From NCBI GenBank assembly GCA_030535455.1, contig JAUNJY010000023.1, positions 1-62,368 of the forward strand: a DNA stretch of 62,368 nucleotides, in the 5' to 3' direction. Source of the stretch: a bacterium (GTDB taxonomy: Bacteria > Bacillota > Clostridia > Lachnospirales > Lachnospiraceae). Position 1 is the first letter of the stretch; the number at the start of each line of letters is the position of its first letter. Made by a program: the position numbers and the translations under genes. The notes beneath the pieces are model-generated. The model ran no database searches. It had not been told where the DNA came from and was given only the letters and a program-made list of their open reading frames with translations. Below, one piece after another: positions 26,587 through 35,681 of this stretch.

Positions 26587-28458
26587 TTGCCAAGGATATT
26601 AGATCAAATTCAAAAAGCAAATGATATCAAAGATATTGATCCGGAAGAATATAGAGCATTAGCGAAGGAAATTCGCAGATTCCTTATTCAGAATATAAGC
26701 AAGACTGGCGGTCATTTGGCATCAAACCTAGGTGTGGTTGAACTTACAATGGCACTTCATCTAGCGCTTAATCTACCAGAAGATAAAATTGTATGGGATG
26801 TTGGACATCAGGCATACACACATAAGATACTTACAGGAAGAAAAGAGAATTTTGCTACCCTTCGTAAATACGAGGGCATGAGCGGCTTCCCTAGAACGGC
26901 CGAAAGCGATTGCGACAGCTTTGATACTGGCCATAGTTCCACTTCCATTTCAGCTGCATTAGGTCTCTGTAAGGCAAGAGACATCCAAGGAGAGGACAAC
27001 ACTGTTGTTGCTGTCATTGGTGATGGAGCACTTTCTGGCGGTATGGCATATGAAGCATTGAATAATGCAGCACGACTTAAAAGCAATATGATCATTATCT
27101 TAAATGACAATAATATGTCGATTGCAGAAAATGTCGGCGGTATGTCCAATTACCTAGGCAAGATCCGTACTAATGGGGCTTATCTTGGAATGAAGGGCGA
27201 AATCGAGAAGACATTGAAGAGCATCCCTAAAGTGGGTGACAGTATTGTAAATCGTGTACGTAAAAGTAAGGAATCCATCAAGCATTTATTTATTCCGGGA
27301 ATGTTATTTGAAGACATGGGAGTCACATATCTTGGACCGGTAGATGGACATAACATAAATGATTTATTGACAGCACTTAAGAGTGCAAAGAAGTTAAATG
27401 GAGCTGTAATCATCCATGCGGTGACCAAAAAAGGGAAAGGCTATCGTTTAGCAGAAGAAAATCCTACAAAATATCATGGAATTGATCCATTTGATGTTAA
27501 GACAGGGGAACTTATTAAAAAGAGCTCTTCCGAGTCATTTACAAGCGTTTATTCCAATACTTTATGCGAATTGGCGTCGGAAAATGAAAAGATCGTAGCA
27601 ATTACGGCGGCAATGCCAACCGGAACAGGACTCACTCAGTTTATGAAAGAGTATCCGGACCGCTGCTTCGATGTAGGAATCGCGGAAGAACATGCAGTAA
27701 CCTTCGCAGCAGGATTAGCGGCTGGAGGTTTAAAGCCATTTGTATCCATTTATTCTACGTTCTTACAACGTGCTTATGATCAGATGATCCACGATGTATG
27801 TATCGGAAACTATCCGGTAGTATTTGCAATCGATCGTGCGGGCATAGTAGGAAATGATGGAGAGACCCACCAAGGAATCTTTGATATTTCTTATCTAAGC
27901 TCTATACCAAATATGACTATTCTTGCTCCTAAGAATAAGCAGGAATTTGCTGATATGTTACACTTCTGTAGCGAGTTTAATGGCCCGATTGCCATTCGTT
28001 ACCCTAGAGGACGTGTCAGCCTATGCTATAATAACGAGAGTACCCCTGTTGAATTTGGAAAGGCAGAAGTCTTATCCAAAAACAGCGGCATCCTGGTACT
28101 GGCATATGGAACCATGGTAGAAATGGCATATCAGGTGGAACAAGAATTAAGCATTCGAAACGTGGCATCCTCTGTTGTAAATGTCCGCTTCGTTAAGCCA
28201 TTTGATATGGAAATGATCGAAGAAATGCTACAGACCCATGACACAGTTGTTACCATGGAAGAAAACGTATATTCCGGAAGCTTCGGAGAAACGATTGGTG
28301 CATATCTTATGGAACATGGACATTCAGATAAGACGTTTATCCCAATTTCCTTAAGCGATGATTTCCTTGAACATGGAGATCCAGATCAGCTAAAGGCAAA
28401 AATCGGATTTACAGCGGAAGCAATCACCAATAAAATTCTTACAAGAATGAAGAAATAA
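26587..28458 (+). CDS. dxs: 1-deoxy-D-xylulose-5-phosphate synthase
   Basis: A TPP enzyme joining pyruvate and glyceraldehyde 3-phosphate, first step of the MEP isoprenoid route. Motifs: DVGHQAYTHKILTGR, the TPP site GDGALSGGMAYEALNNA, GPVDGHN, the transketolase-like AEEHAVTFAAGLAAGG and DRAGIVGNDGETHQG. The start is uncertain. The TTG at 26587 (LPRILDQI) is preceded by AGAAGG at 7 nt, while the in-frame GTG at 26563 lacks a ribosome site and would add 8 residues. From TTG it is 623 residues, normal for the family. Confidence 0.95.
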   Translation: MPRILDQIQKANDIKDIDPEEYRALAKEIRRFLIQNISKTGGHLASNLGVVELTMALHLALNLPEDKIVWDVGHQAYTHKILTGRKENFATLRKYEGMSGFPRTAESDCDSFDTGHSSTSISAALGLCKARDIQGEDNTVVAVIGDGALSGGMAYEALNNAARLKSNMIIILNDNNMSIAENVGGMSNYLGKIRTNGAYLGMKGEIEKTLKSIPKVGDSIVNRVRKSKESIKHLFIPGMLFEDMGVTYLGPVDGHNINDLLTALKSAKKLNGAVIIHAVTKKGKGYRLAEENPTKYHGIDPFDVKTGELIKKSSSESFTSVYSNTLCELASENEKIVAITAAMPTGTGLTQFMKEYPDRCFDVGIAEEHAVTFAAGLAAGGLKPFVSIYSTFLQRAYDQMIHDVCIGNYPVVFAIDRAGIVGNDGETHQGIFDISYLSSIPNMTILAPKNKQEFADMLHFCSEFNGPIAIRYPRGRVSLCYNNESTPVEFGKAEVLSKNSGILVLAYGTMVEMAYQVEQELSIRNVASSVVNVRFVKPFDMEMIEEMLQTHDTVVTMEENVYSGSFGETIGAYLMEHGHSDKTFIPISLSDDFLEHGDPDQLKAKIGFTAEAITNKILTRMKK

Positions 28459-28473
28459 GAGGAAATAGATCAA

Positions 28474-29274
28474 ATGAAACAAAGATTAGATATTCTCCTT
28501 GTAGAACGAAACTTAGCAGAGTCTCGTGAAAAAGCAAAAGCGATTATTATGTCTGGTAACGTTTTTGTAAAAGGACAACGTGAAGACAAAGCAGGCAGCA
28601 TGTTTGACGATAAGGCAGAAATCGAAATTAAAGGGAATACCTTAAAATACGTAAGCCGTGGCGGACTTAAGCTTGAAAAGGCAATTGAACAGTACGACGT
28701 AACGGTAGACGGCAAAGTCTGTATGGACGTTGGTTCTTCCACTGGTGGATTTACGGACTGTATGCTTCAAAACGGAGCTACAAAAGTATATGCAGTAGAC
28801 GTAGGAACCAACCAATTAGCATGGAAATTACGCTCTGATCCAAGAGTAGTATCCATGGAAAAGACAAACATCAGATATCTCTTACCAGAGCATCTTGACG
28901 ATGTAATTGAATTTGCATCCATCGATGTTGCATTTATCTCCTTAACGAAAGTACTTGCAGCCGTACAAGGCGTACTTTCCCCAGACGGAGAAGTAGTTGC
29001 CCTAATCAAGCCTCAGTTTGAAGCAGGCAGAGAGCAAGTTGGTAAGAAAGGTGTTGTTCGTGATAAGAACGTACACATCGAAGTAATCCAGATGGTAATT
29101 GATTATGCGAAGAGTCTAGGCTTCTCTATCCTTAAGCTTGACTTCTCTCCAATCAAAGGACCAGAAGGAAACATCGAATATCTATTACACATCAGAAATG
29201 GCCAAGAGTCAGAAGGTGTAATCGAACATGAAGAAATAGTTGAAATCGTGCAAAAAGCGCATGGTGAACTGTAA
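28474..29274 (+). CDS. tlyA: TlyA family rRNA (cytidine-2'-O)-methyltransferase / hemolysin-like
   Basis: 266 residues: an N-terminal S4 RNA-binding domain (RLDILLVERNLAESREKAKAIIMSG) and a FtsJ-like SAM-dependent methyltransferase domain beginning MDVGSSTGGFTDCMLQNGA. Mycobacterial TlyA 2'-O-methylates 16S and 23S rRNA; the Firmicute proteins (YqxC) share the architecture but their target is less clear. It lies 15 nt after dxs. Confidence 0.92.
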   Translation: MKQRLDILLVERNLAESREKAKAIIMSGNVFVKGQREDKAGSMFDDKAEIEIKGNTLKYVSRGGLKLEKAIEQYDVTVDGKVCMDVGSSTGGFTDCMLQNGATKVYAVDVGTNQLAWKLRSDPRVVSMEKTNIRYLLPEHLDDVIEFASIDVAFISLTKVLAAVQGVLSPDGEVVALIKPQFEAGREQVGKKGVVRDKNVHIEVIQMVIDYAKSLGFSILKLDFSPIKGPEGNIEYLLHIRNGQESEGVIEHEEIVEIVQKAHGEL

Positions 29275-29366
29275 AAAATACAAAAAGTGTTAAAATCGAA
29301 GATCTAATCCGTTACTTAAAATACAAAAGTTTAGGTAACTTGAGCAACTATAATTAGGGGGTTCTG

Positions 29367-30251
29367 ATGGATAAGTTTTGTATAATAACAAATAACGACA
29401 AAGATAAAGATTACAAAGTTTCGAACCAAATAAAGGCCTATTTGGAAAGTCAGAACAAGTCTTGCTATATTGCAAAAGAAGCGAGTAATCATGTGAATGA
29501 ATATGACCCGTACATTGATGCAGATGCAGTGGATGATGATACCGACGTGGCCCTAGTTTTAGGGGGCGACGGAACAATCATCCAGGCTGCCAATGACCTT
29601 GTATACAAGAACATCCCCCTTCTTGGGATAAACTTAGGAACGCTTGGATTTATGGCGGAAGTGGAACAGGGAAATATGATTCCAGTCTTTGAAAAATTAT
29701 TTAAAGATGAATATACGATCAATAAAAGAATGATGCTTCGAGGAAATGTACTCCATTATAATACCGATAGCACTATAGGATATGATGGTCATGCATTAAA
29801 TGATATCGTAATCAGCAAGAGAGGATTATGTCGTATCATCACGGTAAAAGTGTATGTAAATGATCGCCTTGTAGACACATATCTTTGTGATGGATTGGTT
29901 GTTAGTACGCCAACAGGTTCTACGGGTTACAACTTATCCGCAGGCGGCCCAATTGTATCTCCGGAGATTGAGGCTATCATGATTACAGCAATCTGCCCGC
30001 ATACACTAAATAATCGATGCATCATGGTTTCGGCTAAGGACAAGGTAGTCTTGGAATTAGGCAAAAGCAAGACAACTGTCAACGACGAGGCAAATGTCAT
30101 TTTTGATGGACGCCTGGTTCAAAACATTGACAGTGGAGATTGTATAGAAATATGTCGAGCAGAGGAAGTGACGGAAATCGTCAAAGTAACAGATACCAGC
30201 TTCTACGAAGTTGTTCGAGAAAAGATTTTAAAAGGCAGGTGTGAAGGATGA
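29367..30251 (+). CDS. nadK: NAD kinase
   Basis: It phosphorylates NAD to NADP. The 294 residues contain the GGDG motif (VLGGDGTIIQAANDL, about 67), GINLGTLGFMAEVE, the NAD-binding STPTGSTGYNLSAGGPIV and NDEANVIFDG. AGGGGG stands upstream of the ATG. Its end overlaps argR by four bases (ATGA). Confidence 0.96.
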   Translation: MDKFCIITNNDKDKDYKVSNQIKAYLESQNKSCYIAKEASNHVNEYDPYIDADAVDDDTDVALVLGGDGTIIQAANDLVYKNIPLLGINLGTLGFMAEVEQGNMIPVFEKLFKDEYTINKRMMLRGNVLHYNTDSTIGYDGHALNDIVISKRGLCRIITVKVYVNDRLVDTYLCDGLVVSTPTGSTGYNLSAGGPIVSPEIEAIMITAICPHTLNNRCIMVSAKDKVVLELGKSKTTVNDEANVIFDGRLVQNIDSGDCIEICRAEEVTEIVKVTDTSFYEVVREKILKGRCEG

Positions 30252-30706
30252 AAGTAGGAAGACAGTCAAAGATTATTGAATTAATCAATAAATACGATGT
30301 TGAGACACAAGAAGAATTAGCAGATCGTCTGAATGCTGCAGGGTATAACGTGACCCAGGCAACTATCTCTAGAGACATTAGAGAGTTGAAGCTTACGAAA
30401 GTGGCTACCAACGGTGGCAAGCAAAAATATATCGTGCTTCAGACACAAGAATCTGGTCTTTATGATAAATATGTCAGAGTCCTAAGAGATGGTTATATCT
30501 CTATGGATATGGCAATGAACATTATCGTTGTTAAGACAGTGCCAGGTATGGCGATGGCTGTAGCTGCCGCACTTGATCATCTAAACATCAATGGTATTGT
30601 AGGATGTATCGCAGGTGATGATACCATTATGTGCGCAATCAAATCCTTAGAAGATACAGAAATCGTTATGGAAAAAATCACGAAATTAGTAAACAGTCGA
30701 AAATAA
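30248..30706 (+). CDS. argR: Arginine repressor
   Basis: A hexameric arginine-dependent regulator of 152 residues. The N-terminal winged helix (RQSKIIELINKYDVETQEELADRL...VTQATISRDIRELKL) binds ARG boxes. The C-terminal domain has GIVGCIAGDDTIMCA, the arginine-binding and trimerisation loop. It shares an ATGA overlap with nadK. In most relatives recN follows directly; here recN is 26.6 kb away. Confidence 0.95.
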   Translation: MKVGRQSKIIELINKYDVETQEELADRLNAAGYNVTQATISRDIRELKLTKVATNGGKQKYIVLQTQESGLYDKYVRVLRDGYISMDMAMNIIVVKTVPGMAMAVAAALDHLNINGIVGCIAGDDTIMCAIKSLEDTEIVMEKITKLVNSRK

Positions 30707-30741
30707 AAAGAAAAGTATTTTGGGTCAAAATAAGAAGATAC

Positions 30742-30770
30742 TTGTCAATAGGCCAAAATAATGGTAAAAT
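30742..30770 (+). promoter_or_regulatory. Probable sigma-A promoter of yebC
   Basis: TTGTCA (30742-30747), 17-nt spacer, TAAAAT (30765-30770). Confidence 0.65.
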
Positions 30771-30828
30771 ATGAGACGTTTACTGTGAGTATAAACAGTA
30801 AGAATAAAAGAGAGTAAGGAGAATTAGT

Positions 30829-31575
30829 ATGTCAGGACATTCTAAGTTTGCAAATATTAAACATAAAAAAGAAAAAAATGATGCAGCGAAGGGTAAAATC
30901 TTCACTAAGATCGGCCGTGAAATTGCAGTAGCTGTAAAAGAAGGTGGAGCTGACCCTAATAACAACTCCAAATTAAAAGACGTTATTGCGAAAGCAAAAT
31001 CAAATAATATGCCAAATGATACAATTGACAGAAGTATCAAAAAAGCTGCTGGTGCAGACGGCGACGTTAACTACGTAACAGTAACTTACGAAGGTTACGG
31101 TCCAAACGGTATCGCAGTAATCGTTGAAACATTAACAGATAACAAAAACAGAACAGCTAGTAACGTTAAAAATGCCTTCACAAAAGGTAATGGTAACGTA
31201 GGTACTCCTGGATGTGTATCTTTCATGTTCGACAAAAAAGGTCAAATCATCATCGCAAAAGAAGAATGCGAAATGGATGCAGATGACTTAATGATGATCG
31301 CTTTAGACGCTGGCGCAGAAGACTTCAACGAAGAAGACGACAGCTTCGAAGTATTAACAGATCCAAACAACTTCTCAGAAGTTCGTGAAGCTCTTGAAAA
31401 CGAAGGAATCCCAATGGCTCAAGCCGAAGTAACAATGATCCCTCAAACATGGGCTGAACTTACAGACGAAAAAGACATCAAATTCTTCAATAAGACTTTA
31501 GATCTTTTAAATGAAGATGACGATGTTCAAAACGTTTACCACAACTGGGATGAACCAGCTGAGGATGAAGAATAG
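30829..31575 (+). CDS. yebC: YebC/PmpR family protein
   Basis: A 248-residue cytoplasmic protein with the invariant start [22 protein letters not shown] and the three-domain YebC fold. The family was long annotated as transcription regulator. Recent work on bacterial YebC proteins and mitochondrial TACO1 supports a role in translation of proline-rich stretches alongside EF-P. Codon use is strongly biased as in efp. Its last codons (from 31522) and its 3' flank with terminator recur three more times downstream, which is unusual for a single-copy housekeeping gene. Confidence 0.94.
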   Translation: MSGHSKFANIKHKKEKNDAAKGKIFTKIGREIAVAVKEGGADPNNNSKLKDVIAKAKSNNMPNDTIDRSIKKAAGADGDVNYVTVTYEGYGPNGIAVIVETLTDNKNRTASNVKNAFTKGNGNVGTPGCVSFMFDKKGQIIIAKEECEMDADDLMMIALDAGAEDFNEEDDSFEVLTDPNNFSEVREALENEGIPMAQAEVTMIPQTWAELTDEKDIKFFNKTLDLLNEDDDVQNVYHNWDEPAEDEE

Positions 31576-31725
31576 TAGGAAATTCAAGGGTTTCCGAGAT
31601 ACTTTATTCCAAATTCTTCTGAAAAACGTGTCAGTGATGGTATACAAACACTTTTTTAGAAGCTTAAGGTAGAATGTACAAAACCTCTTATACGTATGTC
31701 GCGTATAGGAGGTTTTTTGTATTAC
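31522..31725 (+). repeat. yebC tail repeat, copy 1 (parental)
   Basis: The 3' end of yebC ([17 protein letters not shown]), about 100 nt of 3' flank containing GTGTCAGTGATGGTATAC, and the terminator at 31681-31718. Related copies start at 33180, 34750 and 35682. Confidence 0.85.
31681..31718 (+). terminator. Terminator after yebC
   Basis: AAACCTCTTATACG / CGTATAGGAGGTTT stem (one G-T pair) and a T-tract. The same stem is found at 33315 and 35836. Confidence 0.85.
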
Positions 31726-31863
31726 AATTGGATACATTTCGAATTCTTTACGTCTTGAAAAAGTGCATTATAAGACTTGTAAAATTATATCGAGTTGTGT
31801 AGACTTAATTAAAGTTGATAAAGTAAAGAACTATTAATAAGATAATATGGAGGTGAGTTTTAC

Positions 31864-32532
31864 ATAAGAAGAAAGATGAGATATCCTTTCGGAATGATTA
31901 TTATATGCATAATAGTACTATGCAGCATTAGTATCTCGTTAATAATGAAAGATACAGAATATAGATATGATGTAACTCAACATAGAATGCAATGGTGGTT
32001 ACAAGAAATAAATTGGTCAGAAAAACGAATGAAGTTAGGTAATGAAAAGGTAAAGATAGCAATTATTGACTCTGGTGTAGATGTTTCACATCCTGACTTG
32101 AAGAAAAGTAATATTAAGGAACATATGATTTCATCATTAAATAAAGTAGATAATAATTATGATTATGAACATGGGACATTAGTTGCAGGTATAATATCGG
32201 CTATGCCAAACGATGAGCGTGGTATATTAGGAATTAATCCGGAAGTAGAAGTGATTTCTATTGATGTAACTTCCAATGATTATGTTGCAGATGGAATGAG
32301 TATTACAAATTTATTTGGTGATAGTAATTATTATAGACAGTGGAAAGTTAAACCTGACAAAAACATAAAAGGGCAATCTAGAAAAATTGAACCAGGTATC
32401 TCTGTAGTTAATAGGAACACATCTTACAAATCAGGTGCATTTACAAGTATTAGAGATTGCAAGATAGTTGGAACACTACCTTGGAGTGCTAATGGGTGTG
32501 TAGTTGAAGCAGGACAATATTGGTCATACTAA
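31864..32532 (+). CDS. Truncated subtilisin-like (S8) protein lacking the catalytic serine
   Basis: An N-terminal membrane/signal segment (GMIIICIIVLCSISISLIM) precedes half of an S8 peptidase domain: the Asp motif IAIIDSGVD and the His motif EHGTLVAGIISAMP are present. The sequence then leaves the S8 pattern, with no GTS serine motif, and ends in an unrelated Gly/Ser-rich tail (SYKSGAFTS...GQYWSY). It is therefore probably inactive as a protease or a chimera. GGAGGTGA lies 7 nt before an ATA (31864), not an ATG; the first ATG (31876) is 19 nt away. I place the start at the ATA. First gene of cassette 1. Confidence 0.6.
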   Translation: MRRKMRYPFGMIIICIIVLCSISISLIMKDTEYRYDVTQHRMQWWLQEINWSEKRMKLGNEKVKIAIIDSGVDVSHPDLKKSNIKEHMISSLNKVDNNYDYEHGTLVAGIISAMPNDERGILGINPEVEVISIDVTSNDYVADGMSITNLFGDSNYYRQWKVKPDKNIKGQSRKIEPGISVVNRNTSYKSGAFTSIRDCKIVGTLPWSANGCVVEAGQYWSY

Positions 32533-32547
32533 TTTGAAGGATATATA

Positions 32548-33171
32548 ATGGAAAAAAGAAAAAAGCATATTTTCATAGTAATAACACTGGTAATACTAAT
32601 TATGCAATTATTTAATAACAAAAATTATTTTGCAATGCAAGCAAAGGCTATATCAGAAGATGATAAGATAAATACAGAACCAATTCAGGATTTAATCTGT
32701 GAGGTAATAAAGATAGCAAAGACTAGAAATGAAATATCAAAGGATGCATACGTCCGTTGTGAGATTACCTTTGATTCTGCCTATAATAATCGTTTACTGG
32801 AATTATCTATACTAGATAGAAATGAAGAAAATGAATTAGTTGAATACGTATATACTAAACAGAATGGTGAAACTTTATCAGAAACTCTTCGTGCAGGTAC
32901 AGAGTATGACGAAGAATTTGGAGGAAACTTGTTATTATCAGATTATGAAATATTAATCTCAAATATAAATAGTTTATCTTTAAATCATGATGAAAATGAT
33001 AGTTATTTCTTAACGGTAAGAGATTATAAGCCAGGACGATATTTGCAAGATGAGAATAATCAGGCATTTGAAGTATTAAAAAATGAAATAAGAAAAATTG
33101 ATACATTGGATGAACGTATTGGTATATCAATTAAAGGAAAGAACGAAGTTTCAGTAGTTTTAAAGAAATAG
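32548..33171 (+). CDS. Secreted protein of unknown function, cassette 1
   Basis: Not recognised. The 207 residues open with a signal or anchor (KKHIFIVITLVILIMQLF), then an acidic, Asn-rich soluble domain with ITFDSAYNNRLLELSILDRNEE and YFLTVRDYKPGRYLQDENNQAFE. A decayed paralogue with about 80% identity over about 100 residues is at 36054-36401. It lies 15 nt after the truncated subtilase, so the two are probably coexpressed. Base composition is AT-richer than the core genes, suggesting transfer. Confidence 0.65.
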   Translation: MEKRKKHIFIVITLVILIMQLFNNKNYFAMQAKAISEDDKINTEPIQDLICEVIKIAKTRNEISKDAYVRCEITFDSAYNNRLLELSILDRNEENELVEYVYTKQNGETLSETLRAGTEYDEEFGGNLLLSDYEILISNINSLSLNHDENDSYFLTVRDYKPGRYLQDENNQAFEVLKNEIRKIDTLDERIGISIKGKNEVSVVLKK

Positions 33172-33179
33172 TAAGAAAA

Positions 33180-33353
33180 GGGATGAACCAGCGGAAGACG
33201 AAGAATAGTTGATTTTATGCGGGTTTCCGCAATTTCATTGTTCTGAAATCTCTGAAAAATCGTGCCAGTGATGGTATACGAACACTTTTTTAGAAGCTCA
33301 GTTACGAATGTACAAAACCTCTTATACGTATGTCGCGTATAGGAGGTTTTTTG
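33180..33353 (+). repeat. yebC tail repeat, copy 2
   Basis: Starts with the last nine codons of yebC (WDEPAEDEE and stop, 33180-33208), then the 3' flank and the terminator (33315-33352) closely matching copy 1. It directly follows the stop of the cassette 1 gene. Confidence 0.85.
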
Positions 33354-33631
33354 ACTACTGGCAATGCCGGTGCGTTTCCAGATAGATCTAGCTTTAAGTA
33401 AAATACTCCCTATACGGAAAAAACTCCTATGCCTATAATATTTAAGGATTACTCATCTGTATTTAAAATGCGTGAAGCTGCATAAAGGTAATAAAAAAAT
33501 ACTATATAATCGCGCGAATAACAACGAATTAAAAGATATTATGGTTTTTGTTGACTATATATGAAATATATGGTAAAAAGGGATTAAGAGACGTCTTAAT
33601 TAATAAAATAGACTTAATGGAGAAAATAGTT
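33354..33631 (+). other. Noncoding stretch ahead of cassette 2 with a promoter
   Basis: The start of the stretch reads as a short remnant (TGNAGAFPDRSSFK then stop) that I cannot place. A likely promoter TTGACT (33551-33556), 17 nt, TAAAAA (33574-33579) lies further on. No other gene is seen. Confidence 0.4.
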
Positions 33632-33660
33632 ATGAAAAAAGACTAGGTATTTGTTTAAGC

Positions 33661-34161
33661 ATGATTTGTATTACGCGTAAACCATATGTAAGAGAATCGA
33701 GTTCAAATAGCCCTACGGTTAGTGCAGGATCAGCTGTAGATGCAGTTGTTAAGGCGATACATACAGGGATTAGTAAGACATATGTAACGGATATGTTGAA
33801 AGCAGCAGCGGTTTCGGTTGTAAAGGGTAATATTCAAAAGGCAGTATATCCGCCAAGAACTCAAAAATTTAGCTTTTATTACGGCATTGAAGGATATATT
33901 TATGATACAACTAGAGAAAATGCATATGTTGAGATATTTGAAGAATGGTCTAAGTGTTGGACAGAATTAGGGTTTAATAATGATGGAGAATTAGATTATC
34001 AGCTAAAGTCTTATCCTAATAGTTATCCAATACCTCATTGGGAGAGTAATTTATGCGCTGTAGCTTTTCCAAAAGCGCAAAGAGTACTAGAAATTTATAA
34101 TAATAATCTCAAAGTTTATAAAGTTTGGAAACATGGAAAAGGTAATGGTATCGGATACTAA
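33661..34161 (+). CDS. Unknown small protein, cassette 2; probable N-terminal frameshift
   Basis: Not recognised. The open frame from 33661 gives 166 residues with a small-residue-rich stretch (SAGSAVDAVVKAIHTG) and an aromatic C-terminal half (FSFYYGIEGYIYDTTREN...HWESNL). Just upstream an ATG at 33632 is followed by six A residues and soon a stop (MKKD). Adding one A to that run would give MKKRLGICLSMICITRK, joining this frame as a signal-like N-terminus. So the gene is either disrupted at a homopolymer, phase-variable, or misread there. Confidence 0.5.
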   Translation: MICITRKPYVRESSSNSPTVSAGSAVDAVVKAIHTGISKTYVTDMLKAAAVSVVKGNIQKAVYPPRTQKFSFYYGIEGYIYDTTRENAYVEIFEEWSKCWTELGFNNDGELDYQLKSYPNSYPIPHWESNLCAVAFPKAQRVLEIYNNNLKVYKVWKHGKGNGIGY

Positions 34162-34212
34162 AGCAGAAAGACATTACTACATAAATGAAAGTATAAAAAG
34201 GGGGGGAATGTT

Positions 34213-34710
34213 ATTAATATTAAAAGAAGTAAAAAAGCTCTTGTTACTTTTGCTGCTGTAACAGCATTAATATTGTTTCTCATTGGTATATTTGTAGGTG
34301 TTGGAATACAGAAGTGGAGAGAAAATTCAAAAGAAATAATATTTGAATATATTAGCTCAATACCCATGCTACTTACAATTACGGAAAAAGAAATGAAACA
34401 AAAAGATGAATTGCTTGATTTGTTTAAGAAGTACGGTCAAGATGATCCGGGTTCAGATATAGCGGGGGTACATGTAATACCTAAAGAACAAGAAGAATTG
34501 TTAATGTTGCTTCCTGAAGGAAGCAACATTAAGTTTTGCATGGAAGCTGAGGGAGAGCCGGAAATTTGTTATGACTTGAATGGCATTAACTATCATGTGT
34601 ATTATGGAGAGGGGTATGCTGCAAAGCTTGTTGAGTTCGAATCTAACAATAAACGGTATTATATTTATAATCAAAATAATGAAGAGTTTGAATGTCACAG
34701 AATGAAGTGA
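34213..34710 (+). CDS. Membrane-anchored unknown protein, cassette 2 (paralogue of 37057-37545)
   Basis: Not recognised, but clearly paralogous to the product at 37057: both have an N-terminal membrane span, then ITEKE, LLPE(G/D)S, Y.L.GI.YH and a C-terminal NN.EF.C.R. The body holds a single span (LVTFAAVTALILFLIGIFVGVG) and a soluble acidic domain. Similarity extends back to an ATT at 34213 with a GGGGGGG run 6 nt upstream. The only standard start in frame (TTG 34273) would cut the membrane span. I use 34213. An immunity or lipoprotein-like role is a guess. Confidence 0.5.
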   Translation: MNIKRSKKALVTFAAVTALILFLIGIFVGVGIQKWRENSKEIIFEYISSIPMLLTITEKEMKQKDELLDLFKKYGQDDPGSDIAGVHVIPKEQEELLMLLPEGSNIKFCMEAEGEPEICYDLNGINYHVYYGEGYAAKLVEFESNNKRYYIYNQNNEEFECHRMK

Positions 34711-34749
34711 TATATTCTAAGTTGCAAAAGGTGAAACAGCAGTGGTTAA

Positions 34750-34890
34750 GATGTTCAAAACGTTTACCACAACTGGGATGAATCAAATGAGGATGAAGAA
34801 TAATCTTCAAAGCCTTTATTTATAAGGGTTTTAGCAATCGTAACTAACACGTAATACTCAAAAAAACGTGTCAGTTACGGTGTACGAAAC
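34750..34890 (+). repeat. yebC tail repeat, copy 3
   Basis: 34750-34803 encodes [17 protein letters not shown] and a stop, almost the yebC C-terminus, followed by a diverged 3' flank with AACGTGTCAGTTACGGTGTAC. The standard terminator is replaced by another hairpin at 34913. Confidence 0.8.
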
Positions 34891-34912
34891 AAAATTCAAT
34901 ATAAAATTTAGT

Positions 34913-34970
34913 GACGCACCAATTTGTCTGTATGTCATCACTGACAGCAGATGGAGAGGTGCGTCTTTAT
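34913..34970 (+). terminator. Terminator-like hairpin in cassette 3
   Basis: GACGCACC / GGTGCGTC 8-bp stem with a long loop containing smaller pairings, then CTTTAT. The T-tract is weak. Confidence 0.4.
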
Positions 34971-35116
34971 GTTATTATGGTAAAAATAGGAGAAACAAAA
35001 AACATTGTAACACTGGTGGATTGCAATACTTATTATCGTTCATTTATAAAAAATAAAAAGTTGGATATTATACTCTAAGAGATTATATATATAAGTATAT
35101 AAGAGAGGAAATAATA

Positions 35117-35596
35117 ATGAAATATGCGATAGTTTTTAGTAGTGTAACAGGAAACACAAGAAAATTGGCAGAAGCGATACAGAAACGAGTTAATACATGT
35201 TATTTCGGAGAACCTTCCGAGGCAGCATTAGAAGCAGATTTTATATTTATAGGATTTTGGGCTCAGAAAAACTCATGTGGAGCAGACACGAAAAAGTTTA
35301 TAGAAAGCCTTTCAGGAAAGAAAGTATTTATATTTGGTACCGCCGGATATAATAGCACAAAACAATATTTTGATGAGATTTTAAAAAGTGTAGAAGTATT
35401 AGTTCCAAAATCTAATACAATTGTAGGAACATACATGTGCCAAGGTAAAGTATCTGATGTTATGAAAGATCGAATCAAGCAGGCGAAGCCTGAAATGTAT
35501 GAAGCAATAAAAGATAATCTTGTAGAAGCAGAAAGCCATCCAGATGAAGTCGATATTAGCTCATTAATAACAGAACTTGATAAATTAGCTTTTTAA
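35117..35596 (+). CDS. Flavodoxin family protein, cassette 3
   Basis: A 159-residue FMN-binding electron carrier candidate. SSVTGNTRKLAEAI at residues 8-21 is the phosphate-binding loop; IFIGFWAQKNSCGADTKKF and FIFGTAGYN supply the flavin-flanking loops. It resembles the Flavodoxin_3/BilS-type proteins common in gut Lachnospiraceae. It is intact, with AGAGGAAATAA upstream, and sits alone between yebC tail copies 3 and 4. Its redox partner is not identifiable here. Confidence 0.82.
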   Translation: MKYAIVFSSVTGNTRKLAEAIQKRVNTCYFGEPSEAALEADFIFIGFWAQKNSCGADTKKFIESLSGKKVFIFGTAGYNSTKQYFDEILKSVEVLVPKSNTIVGTYMCQGKVSDVMKDRIKQAKPEMYEAIKDNLVEAESHPDEVDISSLITELDKLAF

Positions 35597-35681
35597 ATCT
35601 GTGTTAGCACCTGTTTTACACAAAAATAAAGAATGACTTCTGAGAACAGTAGCATAAAAGTAGGTATTTTCGATTATGCGG

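Noticed and set aside
34868-35056. 62-codon open frame in cassette 3
   Set aside because: It begins inside the yebC-tail flank, contains the hairpin at 34913, has odd composition and no ribosome site.
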